A stretch of 55,410 nt of DNA, taken from NCBI GenBank assembly GCA_903915955.1, contig CAIWUU010000059.1:1-55410 (forward strand), written 5' to 3'. The DNA is from an uncultured Chlorobiaceae bacterium. GTDB lineage: Bacteria > Bacteroidota > Chlorobiia > Chlorobiales > Chlorobiaceae. Positions within the stretch are counted from its first letter, which is position 1. Each line of letters starts with the position of its first letter. Positions 35,716 to 46,222 of this stretch are shown in pieces. A model generated the notes under the pieces. It was not told the DNA's origin. It worked only from the letters and a program-made list of their open reading frames with translations, and did no database searches. The position numbers and the translations under genes were made by a program.

Positions 35716-38643
35716 ATGAAACGCGGTGTCCCCATGCTCATCGTCGGGATACTTTTTTTGCATTTAATCTCCTGTACGACCATTATGAACAAGAACGAAA
35801 CCAGCCCATACCCATACACCACAGTTCCAGGAGACTCTCTTCACACCAGAATCTATACTCTCAAAAATGGGCTGACCGTTTACATGAGCCCTTATCATGA
35901 CGAGCCGAGGATATACACCTCTATTGCCGTCCGGGCGGGGAGCAAAAATGATCCCGCCGAAACAACTGGTCTTGCACACTATCTGGAACACATGCTTTTT
36001 AAGGGAACAGATTCCCTCGGCTCTCTTGATTATGAAAAGGAGCATATTGAGCTTGAAAAGATTACTGATCTCTATGAAGAGTACCGTTCAACGGCCAGCA
36101 TTGAAAAACGGGCGGCAATTTACAAGAAGATCGATTCACTCTCCAATGCTGCGGCTGGTTTTACAGTCCCCAATGAGTATGACAAGCTGCTCAGCTCAAT
36201 CGGTGCCCAGGGCACCAATGCCTACACATGGGTCGAACAGACCGTCTATGTCAACGATATTCCGTCTAATAAATTTGACCAGTGGCTGACCATTGAGGCA
36301 GAGCGATTCCGCAATCCGGTCATGCGCCTCTTTCATACCGAACTTGAAACCGTGTATGAAGAGAAAAACATGACCATGGATAGTGACAGTCGTAAAATAT
36401 GGGAGAATCTCTTTGCCGGGCTCTTCAAAAAACACACCTATGGAACACAGACCACCATTGGCAAGGCGGAACATCTGAAAAATCCTTCAATTAAAAATGT
36501 TATCGATTACTACCGCAGCCATTATGTGCCAAACAACATGGCACTCTGTATCGCCGGGGATTTTGAGCCGGATGCGATGATCAAGCTGATTGATGAGAAG
36601 TTTTCGGCACTGGAACCAAAAGAGGTGCCCCTTTTTACCCCTGCGGTTGAAGATGAGATCACCAAACCATTGATCACAAAGGTAAAAGGGCCTGAATCCG
36701 AAGAGCTGGTCATTGGGTTTCGCTTCAATGGTGTCAACACCTCTGATGCCGATTACCTGACCCTTGTCGACAAAATCTTGTTCAACCACACCGCAGGTCT
36801 GATTGATCTCAACCTGAACCAGCAACAGAGAGTGCTTGATGCCGGATCAACGCTGGTCATGATGAAGGATTACTCCACGCATATTCTGACCGGAAAACCG
36901 AGAGAAGGGCAAAGCCTTGATAAAGTAAAAACCGAGCTGCTGGGCCAGCTTGAACTGCTGAAGGAGGGGAAATTTCCTGACTGGCTGATCGAAGCTGCCA
37001 TCAATGATCTGAAAATTGAGCAACTGAAACTCTACGAAACCAACCGCGGACGGGTTGAAGCTTATGTTGATGCCTTTATTTGGGGAATGCCCTGGCCGGA
37101 GTATATCAATCAGATAGAACGTCTCCAGAAGATTACCAAGCCGGAGTTGGTGGCCTTCGCCAAAAAGCATTACAGCGAAAATTATGTCGCAATCTTCAAA
37201 GAGCACGGCACGCCAGAGAGTGAAGTTAAGATACAAAAACCACCGATCACCCCACTCACGGTGAATCGGAACACTTCATCGCATTTTGCAGAGAATATTC
37301 TGGCAAAAAAATCTGAGGCGGCCAGCCCATCGTTTCTCGACTATAAAAAGGATATCGGCTTTTTCGATATCAACCCTTCGGTAAAGCTGCACTATCTGCA
37401 CAACAGTGAAAACGAGCTCTTCTCACTCTACTATGTCTTTGATATTGGAAAAAATAACAGCAAAAAAATTGATCTTGCGCTCGACTACCTCTCCTATCTC
37501 GGCACCTCGGAACTTACCCCAAAAGAGTTCAGCCAGGAGTTGTACAAGGCGGGTGCAAGCTTCTCGGCATTTACCTCCGACAACTATGTCTATCTGAAGC
37601 TTTCCGGACTCCAGAAGAACTCTGCTGCGGCAATCAGACTGCTTGAAAACCTTCTGGTTGATACCCGTCCTGACAAAGAGGCACTGGAGAAGCTGAAAGA
37701 GGGACTGATAAAAGAGCGAGCTGATGACAAGCTCTCCAAAAAGAAGATACTCTTTGAGGCCATGACAAGTTATGGCAAGTATGGCCCAGTGTCGCCGTTC
37801 ACGAACGTCCTCAGCAACAGTGAGCTTGAGAAGGTGACATCGAAAGAGTTGCTTGAAGAGATAGAGTCGCTCATGCAGTACAGCCATCGGGTGCTCTACT
37901 ATGGCCCGGCCTCTTCACAAGAGCTGCTCGGTGAGCTGCATTCAGTCCGGCACTATCCGGAATCATTCAAGACCCCTCCTGCAAACGATCCATACAAAGA
38001 TCTTGAGCAGAACGACAATCTTGTCTATGTCGTTGACTACGATATGACACAGGCTGAGGTGATCCTGCTGACAAGAGACGAACTCTATAATCAATCCATC
38101 GTCCCGCTGGCAACGCTGTTCAACGAATACTACGGTGGAGGAATGTCATCAGTGGTATTCCAGGAGCTGCGCGAAGCAAAGGCGCTTGCATACTCGGTCT
38201 TTTCAGTGTTCAAAACTCCGAAACAGAAGAAAGAGCACAACTACATTGTCAGCTATATCGGCACCCAGGCGGACAAGCTGCCGGAAGCGCTCGAAGGGAT
38301 CAGCAACCTGATGAGGGAACTGCCAAAATCGCCACAACTCTTTGCATCGGCGCAAAATGGCATGTTGCAGAAAATTTCCACCGAACGACTGACAAAAACT
38401 GAAATTCTCTTCTCTTACGAGGAGGCGCTTCGGCTTGGGCATGACCACGATATCAGAAAAGATATCTATCAAGGTACTGGAAAGATGAACCTCAACGATA
38501 TTGAACAGTTCCACAAAAGCCATTTCAACAACAAGAAACATGTCATGCTGGTGCTTGGCAACAAAAAAAATCTTGACATTGCAACTCTTCGGAAATATGG
38601 AACCGTCAAAGAGCTGAAGGTTGATGATATTTTTGGCTACTAA
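35716..38643 (+). CDS. M16 family zinc protease, lipoprotein with two repeats
   Basis: A 975-residue two-module pitrilysin-type peptidase. The lipobox is HLISC after a hydrophobic signal starting [13 protein letters not shown]. The zinc motif HYLEH is near residue 86 and the third ligand Glu is in [10 protein letters not shown]. The second M16 repeat (about residues 540-960) lacks HxxEH, as usual, but has an RLxxEExxA-like helix. The protein should be attached to a periplasmic membrane face and degrade peptides or process envelope proteins. An upstream in-frame ATG at 35638 would spoil the lipoprotein signal and is rejected. Confidence 0.92.
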   Translation: MKRGVPMLIVGILFLHLISCTTIMNKNETSPYPYTTVPGDSLHTRIYTLKNGLTVYMSPYHDEPRIYTSIAVRAGSKNDPAETTGLAHYLEHMLFKGTDSLGSLDYEKEHIELEKITDLYEEYRSTASIEKRAAIYKKIDSLSNAAAGFTVPNEYDKLLSSIGAQGTNAYTWVEQTVYVNDIPSNKFDQWLTIEAERFRNPVMRLFHTELETVYEEKNMTMDSDSRKIWENLFAGLFKKHTYGTQTTIGKAEHLKNPSIKNVIDYYRSHYVPNNMALCIAGDFEPDAMIKLIDEKFSALEPKEVPLFTPAVEDEITKPLITKVKGPESEELVIGFRFNGVNTSDADYLTLVDKILFNHTAGLIDLNLNQQQRVLDAGSTLVMMKDYSTHILTGKPREGQSLDKVKTELLGQLELLKEGKFPDWLIEAAINDLKIEQLKLYETNRGRVEAYVDAFIWGMPWPEYINQIERLQKITKPELVAFAKKHYSENYVAIFKEHGTPESEVKIQKPPITPLTVNRNTSSHFAENILAKKSEAASPSFLDYKKDIGFFDINPSVKLHYLHNSENELFSLYYVFDIGKNNSKKIDLALDYLSYLGTSELTPKEFSQELYKAGASFSAFTSDNYVYLKLSGLQKNSAAAIRLLENLLVDTRPDKEALEKLKEGLIKERADDKLSKKKILFEAMTSYGKYGPVSPFTNVLSNSELEKVTSKELLEEIESLMQYSHRVLYYGPASSQELLGELHSVRHYPESFKTPPANDPYKDLEQNDNLVYVVDYDMTQAEVILLTRDELYNQSIVPLATLFNEYYGGGMSSVVFQELREAKALAYSVFSVFKTPKQKKEHNYIVSYIGTQADKLPEALEGISNLMRELPKSPQLFASAQNGMLQKISTERLTKTEILFSYEEALRLGHDHDIRKDIYQGTGKMNLNDIEQFHKSHFNNKKHVMLVLGNKKNLDIATLRKYGTVKELKVDDIFGY

Positions 38644-38673
38644 TTTACCCACTGACGACATTTCTGCCTGGAT

Positions 38674-39759
38674 ATGACTATGAGAATTCTTGACAAGTAC
38701 ATATTCGGGCAGTTTGCCAAGGCTTTCTTTTTCTCCTCTCTTGTTTTTCTTTGCCTGTTCGTTCTTATCAACATGGTTGAAAAACTTGACAAGTTCATTG
38801 ACAACAATCTGAGCCTGCAGGAGATTGCCCAGTATTACCTGCTCTCAATACCCTCAATCCTGCTGGTAACCTCTCCAATCAGCGCTCTCCTCTCCTCGAT
38901 ACTTGTCTCAGGAAGACTCTCAATGTCAAGTGAACTTCCCGCAATTCGATCGGCAGGTGTCAGTATGCGCCAACTGCTCCAACCATTTCTGCTTGGAGGA
39001 GTACTCATTCTTGTCGTCAATATTGTCAACGCATGGTGGATAGCTCCGGTGAGCTTCAGCGTAACACGCTCGTTTGAGCAGCATCATTTCAGCAAAAATG
39101 AGTCTGATTTAAAAGAAAACCGTAATATCCATCTTCTCGAACCAGGGAATCAAATGGTTTCAATAGGAGCGTTTGACCCCGAACGCTTAACCCTGAACAC
39201 TGTCTCCATAGCAAAACTCAGTGGAGCACAACTCATCTCCCGAATCGATGCCGACTCAATGCGTTATGATGCAAGAAAGCGGGAGTGGATCATGCAGAAC
39301 GTTTCAACCCGCCTCTTTACCAACGAGAATGAAATGTTTCGTTTTGAGCCATCACAGGTGATTAAACTTGCCCTTTCACCAGAGGTGCTGAAAGAGCTTG
39401 ATCTCCAGCCAGACGAAATGAACATCGTCCGACACTACCTCTATCTCACAGAAAAACAGAGAGCCGGTTTTGCAGGGCTTGAACGCTCAATGGTAAAATT
39501 TCACAATAAAACCGCAATACCATTCGCATCACTCATCATCATGCTCATCGGTGTGCCACTTTCCGCGAAAAAAAAACGGGGAGGACTTGCCTCTGAAATC
39601 ACCATAGCACTCTTTGCTGGCTTCCTCTATATCGGGCTGCAAAGGACTGTCGCAATGGCAGGATATCAGGGTGCGATAAACCCTCTCCTCGCAGCATGGC
39701 TGCCGAACCTGCTTTTTCTCAGCATTGGCTATGTGATTTATAAAACTGCTATTGACTGA
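38674..39759 (+). CDS. LptF/LptG-type LPS export permease
   Basis: A 361-residue inner-membrane protein of the YjgP/YjgQ family. It begins with MRILDKYIFGQFAKAF and has three N-terminal spans, a periplasmic beta domain (residues about 125-270), then three more spans with AIPFASLIIMLIGVPLSAKK. It moves lipopolysaccharide out of the inner membrane with LptB and a second permease. The ATG two codons in (38680) is equally good. It follows the M16 gene by 30 bp and could share its transcript. I cannot choose between LptF and LptG. Confidence 0.9.
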   Translation: MTMRILDKYIFGQFAKAFFFSSLVFLCLFVLINMVEKLDKFIDNNLSLQEIAQYYLLSIPSILLVTSPISALLSSILVSGRLSMSSELPAIRSAGVSMRQLLQPFLLGGVLILVVNIVNAWWIAPVSFSVTRSFEQHHFSKNESDLKENRNIHLLEPGNQMVSIGAFDPERLTLNTVSIAKLSGAQLISRIDADSMRYDARKREWIMQNVSTRLFTNENEMFRFEPSQVIKLALSPEVLKELDLQPDEMNIVRHYLYLTEKQRAGFAGLERSMVKFHNKTAIPFASLIIMLIGVPLSAKKKRGGLASEITIALFAGFLYIGLQRTVAMAGYQGAINPLLAAWLPNLLFLSIGYVIYKTAID

Positions 39760-39839
39760 TTGTTATGCGTGCGCAACGGCAATGCTGCAAAGCTGCCTGG
39801 GCTGCGGGATGGGGAACGGATGTGGATGTTGGGAGTATA

Positions 39840-39887
39840 ATAAAAATGGAGAGCTGGCAAACCAATTACCATGCTCTCCATTAATTG
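39840..39887 (-). terminator. Intrinsic terminator after the sigma factor gene
   Basis: A 9-bp stem ATGGAGAGC / GCTCTCCAT with an 18-base loop. On the minus strand it is followed by TTTTTATTAT, so it ends the sigma factor transcript; it may also stop the convergent LptF/G transcript. Confidence 0.8.
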
Positions 39888-39907
39888 TCAATGATACTGG
39901 AACAATC

Positions 39908-40807
39908 TCAGCTCCCGATATACTCCTTGAGAACTTTACTGTACGCAGACTGCCTCAGTCTTCGAATTGCTTTCTCCTTGATCTGGCGGACACGCTCGCG
40001 GGTCAATCTGAACTTCTCTCCTATCTCTTCGAGCGTCAGGGGGTTATCCATGCCAATACCGAAATAGGACTTGATAACATCAGCCTCTCTCGGCGCAAGA
40101 ACTGAGAGTGAGCGCTCCACCTCAAGGGTAAGTGAGTCGCGGTTAAGACCATAATCAGGCAGATGGCCATCGTTCTGCAGCACATCAAGCAGACGGTTAT
40201 CGTCGCCCTGGGCAAATGGCGCATCAACTGATACATGGCGTCCGGCAATTTTCAGTGTGTCGGCAACATCCTGTGAGTCCATCTCCAGAAGGGCTGCAAG
40301 CTCCCTGGTATTGGGGTCGCGTTCAAACTCCTGCTCAAGCTGGCTATACGCCTTGCTGATTTTATTGAGGGTACCAACACGGTTCAATGGCAGCCTGACA
40401 ATTCTGGACTGCTCGGCCAGAGCCTGAAGAATGGACTGGCGAATCCACCATACCGCATAAGAGATAAACTTGAATCCACGGGTCTCATCGAACCGCTTTG
40501 CCGCCTTGATGAGTCCAAGATTTCCTTCATTGATCAAATCACCAAGGGTAAGCCCCTGGTTCTGGTACTGCTTGGCTACAGAGACGACAAATCGAAGATT
40601 ACCCTTGATCAGCTTGTCGAGGGCACGCTTGGCACGCTTGTATTCGGTTGTATCAACCGGCATATCAAAACCCTCTTTGATCGCTTTGGTCAACCGTACC
40701 TCATCTTCTGCGGTCAAAAGATCATACTTGCCTATCTCTTGCAGATAACGATCAAGAGATAGGCTTTCACGATTGGTTATCTGTTTGCTTATTTTGAGTT
40801 GCCTCAT
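39908..40807 (-). CDS. rpoD: Primary RNA polymerase sigma factor, short type
   Basis: A 299-residue sigma-70 protein without region 1.1 or the long non-conserved part, as in Bacteroidetes and Chlorobi housekeeping sigma factors. Region 1.2/2.1 has [19 protein letters not shown]. Region 2 holds [18 protein letters not shown] and the -10 recognition helix [14 protein letters not shown]. Region 4.2 ends with [29 protein letters not shown]. It is likely the main sigma factor. It stands alone, closed by a terminator. Confidence 0.93.
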   Translation of the reverse strand: MRQLKISKQITNRESLSLDRYLQEIGKYDLLTAEDEVRLTKAIKEGFDMPVDTTEYKRAKRALDKLIKGNLRFVVSVAKQYQNQGLTLGDLINEGNLGLIKAAKRFDETRGFKFISYAVWWIRQSILQALAEQSRIVRLPLNRVGTLNKISKAYSQLEQEFERDPNTRELAALLEMDSQDVADTLKIAGRHVSVDAPFAQGDDNRLLDVLQNDGHLPDYGLNRDSLTLEVERSLSVLAPREADVIKSYFGIGMDNPLTLEEIGEKFRLTRERVRQIKEKAIRRLRQSAYSKVLKEYIGS

Positions 40808-40963
40808 GTAAAACGTCTCCTTAAGAACTTAGGCGATTGAGACCAGCCGAGCCAGCCTCCCTGATAAACCAGAAAAGTCGGAATGTACCACTTTCGGCTG
40901 ATTTAACCTAACAAATATACTTGTATACGGTCCACACCTTCACCAGAAACTGAAACAGCGGCA

Positions 40964-43675
40964 TCATTCGCTGAGAACGGCAAGATTGCCTTTGAGTTTT
41001 TCAAGATTATCCTCCGCCTCACTCAGTTTTTCACGCTCTTTTTCAATAACATCGGGAGGAGCATTATCAACAAAACCACTGTTGGAAAGCTTCCTGCGAA
41101 CAGAGACAACGTAAGAGTCGATATTGTCAATCTCTTTCTGAAGACGTGCTCGCTCCTTGTCAAAGGATATTAAACCCTCAAGCAGCACAAAGAGTTCATT
41201 TCCTTCAATAACTGAGCCTGCTGCGTGATGCGGGCGCTCTGCGCTCTCCATAAACGCCGGGATACATTGGCCAAGCGCAGCAATAAGTGGAAAAGTAGCC
41301 TCAATCACCTGTCGATCTCCCTCATTGGCTGTCCTGAACAGAATCCTGGCCTCACTCTTGTGTGGCACGCCGAATAAAGAACGAAGACTTCTGATTTCGT
41401 TAACCAGCTTCTGGATCAGAGAGAAGCCCCGACGATCAACTCCTGCGATGGCCGCATCCGCAAGGGGCATCGACGACAGGGCAATACTCTCCTCTCGGGC
41501 ATGAGGCAGAACATGATGCCATATCTCATCGGTAATAAAGGGCATCACTGGATGCAGCGCTTTAAGAGTACCCTCAAGAATAGACACCGCAAGGCATACC
41601 GCGTTGCGAGCCTCTTCTTTGGTCAACTCCCCAGCAAGTTTCACCTTCAGCGCCTCAAGATACCAGTCGCAGTAATCGCCCCAGAAGAAGTCATGAAGCA
41701 GCTTGACAATGTCGTTGACTCTGAACTGGCTGAAGCCATAATGATAGCGCTCAAGCATGGCATGATAGCCAGCAAGAAGCCACTGTTCCGCAAAATCAAG
41801 AGTGACTGAACGAGTATCAAACGTTGTATAACACGAGGAAAAATCATCCTGATCACTGAAATACTTCTCGCGCTGCATGAAGACAAGACGTGTGGCATTC
41901 CAGATTTTCGTGGCAAAATTGCGGCCAAGCTCACACTTTTCCTCGCCGAAAAGCACATCCTGACCAAGAGGCGCAATATAGATAATGGTAAAACGAAGGG
42001 CATCGGTACCATAGGTATCAATCACCTTGAGTGGATCAGGCGAATTACCAAGCGACTTTGAGAGTTTCCTCCCCTTCATGTCGCGGATAATGCTGGTAAA
42101 ATAGACATCACGAAAAGGCACATCCCCTTTGAAATAGAGACCCGCCATAATCATTCTGGCTACCCAGAAGAAGATAATGTCCGGGCCTGTCACCAGCGTA
42201 CTGGTGGGGTAAAACGACTTGAGATCATCATTGTCGCTCTGCTTCTCTGTCCAGCCAAGCGTTGTCAATGGCCAGAGCCATGACGAGAACCAGGTATCCA
42301 AAACATCTTCATCCTGCACCAGCTTGTCGGTGCCAGCGAGATGACATGCCTCTTCGTACGAAGCAGCAACCCACACCCGGCCCTCAGTGTCATACCAGGC
42401 GGGAATACGATGCCCCCACCAGATCTGGCGCGAAATGCACCAGTCCTGGATGTTCTCCATCCAGTGGCGGTAGGTATTAATCCATTGCTGGGGATGAAAT
42501 TGAATCTTGCCATCATTGACCACCTTCAGGGCTGGCTCCGCAAGAGGTTTCATCTTGACGAACCACTGCTCGGAGAGATAGGGTTCAACAACCACATCTG
42601 CCCGCTCGGAGTAACCAACATTGTGCTCATACTCCTCAACACGCACAAGATTGCCAAGCTCTTCCAGATCCTTGAGAATTTTGTCGCGAGCATCAAATCG
42701 GTCCATACCGCCATAACCAAAATCATCAGTCATCCTGCCATCTTTACCGATAACGGAGAGAATCGGGAGATTGTGTCGCCGGGCAACCTGATAGTCGTTG
42801 GGATCATGCGCCGGAGTAATTTTCAGCGCTCCGGTTCCGAACTCAATGTCAACATAATCATCAGCAATAACGGGAATATGGCGTCCTGCAACAGGAACAA
42901 TGGCATGTCCTCCAACCAGATGACGATACCGTGGATCGTCGGGGTTAACGGCAATAGCAACGTCTGCCAGAATCGTTTCAGGCCTGACGGTCGCAATGGT
43001 GATATATTCTCCTGGATGGTTGACCAGTGCATACTGTACATAGACCAGCTTGTCGCGACGCGGCTTCATGATCACCTCTTCATCGGAGAGCGCAGTCTGC
43101 GACACCGGGCACCAGTTGATAATACGGGCGCCCCTATAGATCAATCCATCACGATAGAGTTCGACAAATGAGTTGATGACCGCTTTTGAAGCGCCTTCAT
43201 CCATGGTAAAAAGGTTGCGACGCCAGTCGCAGGAGATACCAAGTTTGCGAAGCTGCTTGAGAATGAGGCCACCGTACTCATCCCTCCACTGCCAGACATG
43301 ATCAAGAAACTCCTTACGGCCCAGGTCGTGGCGAGTTATGCCCTCTTTTTTCAGCTTTCGCTCCACCACGGTCTGCGTGGCAATACCGGCATGATCGGTA
43401 CCAGGAAGCCACAAGGCCTCTTTACCGGTCATACGATTGTAGCGTATAAAAATATCCTGCAGGGTATGGTTCAACACATGACCCAGCGTCAGACTTCCGG
43501 TAACGTTGGGTGGCGGCATAAGCACCGTATAGGGTTCTTTGCCCTTATTCAGAACACGGGAACTCTGGGCATGAAAACTCCCGACCTTTTCCCAGTGTTC
43601 ACTTCTCCATCGCTCCTCAACATCGTGATGGTTATAACTTTTTTCAAGATTAAATGCTTCGGTATGATCGCTCAT
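40964..43675 (-). CDS. valS: Valyl-tRNA synthetase
   Basis: A 903-residue class I synthetase that charges tRNA-Val. The HIGH-type motif is in [13 protein letters not shown] near residue 57, the KMSKS motif is KLSKSLGNS, and the editing domain has [16 protein letters not shown]. The C-terminal coiled-coil arm ([21 protein letters not shown]) is present. The ATG at 43675 is preferred over that at 43747, which would add 24 residues not shared by the family. It ends a unit with clpP, 16 bp upstream. Confidence 0.97.
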   Translation of the reverse strand: MSDHTEAFNLEKSYNHHDVEERWRSEHWEKVGSFHAQSSRVLNKGKEPYTVLMPPPNVTGSLTLGHVLNHTLQDIFIRYNRMTGKEALWLPGTDHAGIATQTVVERKLKKEGITRHDLGRKEFLDHVWQWRDEYGGLILKQLRKLGISCDWRRNLFTMDEGASKAVINSFVELYRDGLIYRGARIINWCPVSQTALSDEEVIMKPRRDKLVYVQYALVNHPGEYITIATVRPETILADVAIAVNPDDPRYRHLVGGHAIVPVAGRHIPVIADDYVDIEFGTGALKITPAHDPNDYQVARRHNLPILSVIGKDGRMTDDFGYGGMDRFDARDKILKDLEELGNLVRVEEYEHNVGYSERADVVVEPYLSEQWFVKMKPLAEPALKVVNDGKIQFHPQQWINTYRHWMENIQDWCISRQIWWGHRIPAWYDTEGRVWVAASYEEACHLAGTDKLVQDEDVLDTWFSSWLWPLTTLGWTEKQSDNDDLKSFYPTSTLVTGPDIIFFWVARMIMAGLYFKGDVPFRDVYFTSIIRDMKGRKLSKSLGNSPDPLKVIDTYGTDALRFTIIYIAPLGQDVLFGEEKCELGRNFATKIWNATRLVFMQREKYFSDQDDFSSCYTTFDTRSVTLDFAEQWLLAGYHAMLERYHYGFSQFRVNDIVKLLHDFFWGDYCDWYLEALKVKLAGELTKEEARNAVCLAVSILEGTLKALHPVMPFITDEIWHHVLPHAREESIALSSMPLADAAIAGVDRRGFSLIQKLVNEIRSLRSLFGVPHKSEARILFRTANEGDRQVIEATFPLIAALGQCIPAFMESAERPHHAAGSVIEGNELFVLLEGLISFDKERARLQKEIDNIDSYVVSVRRKLSNSGFVDNAPPDVIEKEREKLSEAEDNLEKLKGNLAVLSE

Positions 43676-43691
43676 GATATACTGGCTCGGG

Positions 43692-44369
43692 TTAGTCCTT
43701 TTTTTCAAGTGCGGGACGTTTCTCAAAAATAGCGTCGATAATGCCATAATCCAGCGCTTCCTGTGCGTTCATCCAGCGATCTCTTTCCGAATCTTCCCTT
43801 ACCTGCTGCACATCCTTGCCGGTATGCTTGGCAAGCAGTTCGTCAAGCAACGTCCGAATCTTCTCAATTTCCCTCGCCTGGATAACAATATCTGTCTCCT
43901 GTCCATGCGCTCCACCGGATGGCTGATGAATCATGATTCTTGAATGGGGAAGCGAAGCTCTCTTGCCTTTTGCTCCGCTTGCAAGAAGAAATGCGCCCAT
44001 GCTTGCCGCCATACCGACACAGACCGTCGAAACCTCCGGACGGATGTACTGCATAGTATCGTATATACCGAGACCGGCAGAAACGCTCCCTCCTGGAGAG
44101 TTGACATAGATATAAATGTCACGTTCAGGATCTTCAGATTCGAGAAAAATAAGCTGGGCCATAATCAGACCGGCGACATGCTCGTCAATTCCACTGCCGA
44201 GAAAGATAATGCGTTCACGCAGCAGCCTTGAAAAAATATCGAATGCCCTCTCCCCTCTTCCTGAAGTCTCGATAACCATGGGTACAAGAGAGTTGGTAAT
44301 CCCCTGCTCTATTGCGCCTGAGTACATTTTTTTGGCATGGTGCTCAAAACCAAAATTAATATTTGCCAT
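43692..44369 (-). CDS. clpP: ATP-dependent Clp protease proteolytic subunit
   Basis: A 225-residue ClpP serine protease. The nucleophile Ser is in [14 protein letters not shown], the catalytic His in [11 protein letters not shown], and the Asp follows near the end of the fold. The segment [18 protein letters not shown] forms the oxyanion loop. It assembles into a barrel that degrades unfolded proteins delivered by ClpX or ClpA/C. The ATG at 44369 (MANINFGF) gives the usual length. No clpX is nearby. Confidence 0.96.
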   Translation of the reverse strand: MANINFGFEHHAKKMYSGAIEQGITNSLVPMVIETSGRGERAFDIFSRLLRERIIFLGSGIDEHVAGLIMAQLIFLESEDPERDIYIYVNSPGGSVSAGLGIYDTMQYIRPEVSTVCVGMAASMGAFLLASGAKGKRASLPHSRIMIHQPSGGAHGQETDIVIQAREIEKIRTLLDELLAKHTGKDVQQVREDSERDRWMNAQEALDYGIIDAIFEKRPALEKKD

Positions 44370-44632
44370 AGTTGCTCTGTTGTTTGATTGTAGTACATCG
44401 TTAAAAAAACAGATCGGCGCCAAAAGCGCCACGTCCAACAAACTGAATATCTCCCTCTTCCAGGCTCCTGAACATTGACCTGCAAAATACGCAGTGACAA
44501 GAATAAATCAAGAGTTCCCGTTCCAATCTGCAAAAAAAAGAGAACTCTCTTACCTTTAGCGCATAAGATGGAAAATGGAGCCATTTCCGCTATATTCAGC
44601 GAAGTCAGACAACCCCCAAAACATCGAGGAAC

Positions 44633-45283
44633 ATGCAGGTACGCCTCATAGCTGTCACCGCTCCACTTATCCAGGTTGACAACCAGACACTCACACCCGA
44701 AGGTCTGATTGCCTACTGTGCAAGAGTATCCAGCCCTCATCAGGAAACAGTTGATTATCAGAAGCTGCTCGCCTACTGCATTGAGCACAAGCACTGGAGC
44801 ATTTTTGAGATGGTTGATATGAGTGTGGAAATTATCACCTCACGGGCAATTTCCCCGCAGATTTTGCGCCATAAAAGCTTTCAATTTCAGGAGTTCAGCC
44901 AACGCTATGCCAAGGCGCAGGAAATTGAACGCTATCAGCCGCGCCGACAAGACAACAAAAACCGCCAGAACTCTCTTGACGATTTGGATGGTGCCACAAA
45001 GCTGTGGTTTGCTGAAGCACAAGAGCGGATGGCCAGCACTGCACTTGAGCAATACAACCTGGCGCTTGAAAAGGGCATCGCCAAAGAGTGCGCAAGAGTA
45101 TTATTGCCACTCGGCACGCAAACGAAGCTCTACATGAAAGGCTCGGTCAGAAGCTGGATTCACTACCTTGAGGTACGAACCGACAAAAGCACGCAGCAGG
45201 AGCATCGCGAGATTGCGTTGGAGATCCAGAAAATATTCATGACACAATTTCCTGTAACGGCTGCTGCGCTGGGGTGGATTTGA
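44633..45283 (+). CDS. thyX: FAD-dependent thymidylate synthase
   Basis: A 216-residue ThyX, which methylates dUMP to dTMP using methylene-tetrahydrofolate and FAD. The ThyX signature appears as [14 protein letters not shown], with Lys in place of the usual third Arg. The C-terminus includes [19 protein letters not shown], the usual dUMP/flavin-binding part. GAGGAAC lies before the ATG. It sits alone between divergent clpP and convergent accD, 1 bp from the latter. Confidence 0.95.
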   Translation: MQVRLIAVTAPLIQVDNQTLTPEGLIAYCARVSSPHQETVDYQKLLAYCIEHKHWSIFEMVDMSVEIITSRAISPQILRHKSFQFQEFSQRYAKAQEIERYQPRRQDNKNRQNSLDDLDGATKLWFAEAQERMASTALEQYNLALEKGIAKECARVLLPLGTQTKLYMKGSVRSWIHYLEVRTDKSTQQEHREIALEIQKIFMTQFPVTAAALGWI

Positions 45284-45284
45284 A

Positions 45285-46130
45285 CTACACTTTCAGCATA
45301 CTGAGCAGACTTACCAGCTCACGCTTCAATTCGCGACGAGGAATAATGCGGTCAAGAAAACCGTGTTCGATGAGAAATTCTGCACGCTGAAACCCTTCGG
45401 GCAGGTCTCTTTTGATGGTATCTCTGATAACGCGAGGGCCTGCAAAACCGATGAGCGCTTTGGGCTCGCTGATGTTAATATCGCCAAGCATGGCAAAGGA
45501 GGCGGTAATTCCTCCCATAGTGGGATCTGTAAGAAGAGAGATATAGGGCAGTTTTCTTTCGTGAAGTCGGGTAAGGCGGGCTGCTGTTTTAGCCATCTGC
45601 ATGAGGCTGAACGCACCCTCCATCATCCTTGCTCCTCCTGACTGGGAAATAACAAGAAGCGGAGCATTCAGTTCAAGCGACTTGTCAACCGCACGTGCTA
45701 TTTTTTCACCAACAACGGAACCCATGGAGCCACCGATAAAGCCAAAATCCATCGCACAAATGACAAGCGGCGCTCCTCCACACTCTCCATAAGCATTGCG
45801 GCAAGCTTCTGTTTTCCCATGCTTTTCAATGGTATCATGAACTCTGTCCAGATATTTTTTGGTATCGGTAAACACAAGAGGATCGGCAGCACGAAGCGTG
45901 TCACCAAACTCGGTATACTTGTCGCCGTCAAAAAGAATGGAAAAATATTTATAGGGAGATATCCTGAAGTGATGGCCACATTGCTGACAGGTAAACTGAT
46001 GATCGGCAAGCTGAATTTTGTGAAGCGCTGCTCCGCACTCTTCACATTTCGCCCATAACCCCTCCGGTACATCACGTTTGTCGGTAGGATATATTGATGG
46101 TTTTACCCGATTGAACCAGCCCATTTTCAC
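45285..46130 (-). CDS. accD: Acetyl-CoA carboxylase carboxyltransferase beta subunit
   Basis: A 281-residue AccD with an N-terminal zinc ribbon (CEECGAAL and CQQCGHHF, four Cys) and the crotonase-like core ([34 protein letters not shown] and [16 protein letters not shown]). With AccA it forms malonyl-CoA for fatty acid synthesis. The ATG two codons in, at 46124, is also possible. accA is not in the window. Confidence 0.96.
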   Translation of the reverse strand: MKMGWFNRVKPSIYPTDKRDVPEGLWAKCEECGAALHKIQLADHQFTCQQCGHHFRISPYKYFSILFDGDKYTEFGDTLRAADPLVFTDTKKYLDRVHDTIEKHGKTEACRNAYGECGGAPLVICAMDFGFIGGSMGSVVGEKIARAVDKSLELNAPLLVISQSGGARMMEGAFSLMQMAKTAARLTRLHERKLPYISLLTDPTMGGITASFAMLGDINISEPKALIGFAGPRVIRDTIKRDLPEGFQRAEFLIEHGFLDRIIPRRELKRELVSLLSMLKV

Positions 46131-46222
46131 AATGAAGAGTAAAGGTTATACATTAAGGCTCAAGATAAAAAGTCTGCTTGAGTTCTCAAAAACAGACTCA
46201 ATATAACTTTTATTGCAGGAGA

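Noticed and set aside
39752-40105. Cys-rich 117-codon plus-strand frame after the LptF/G gene
   Set aside because: It runs through the sigma factor terminator and then antisense to the conserved sigma gene; the Cys richness comes from a TGC/TGG-rich spacer.
44510-44550. AGAGTTC/GAACTCT inverted repeat upstream of thyX
   Set aside because: The loop is about 24 bases long and A-rich, so a stable hairpin is doubtful and position gives no clear role.
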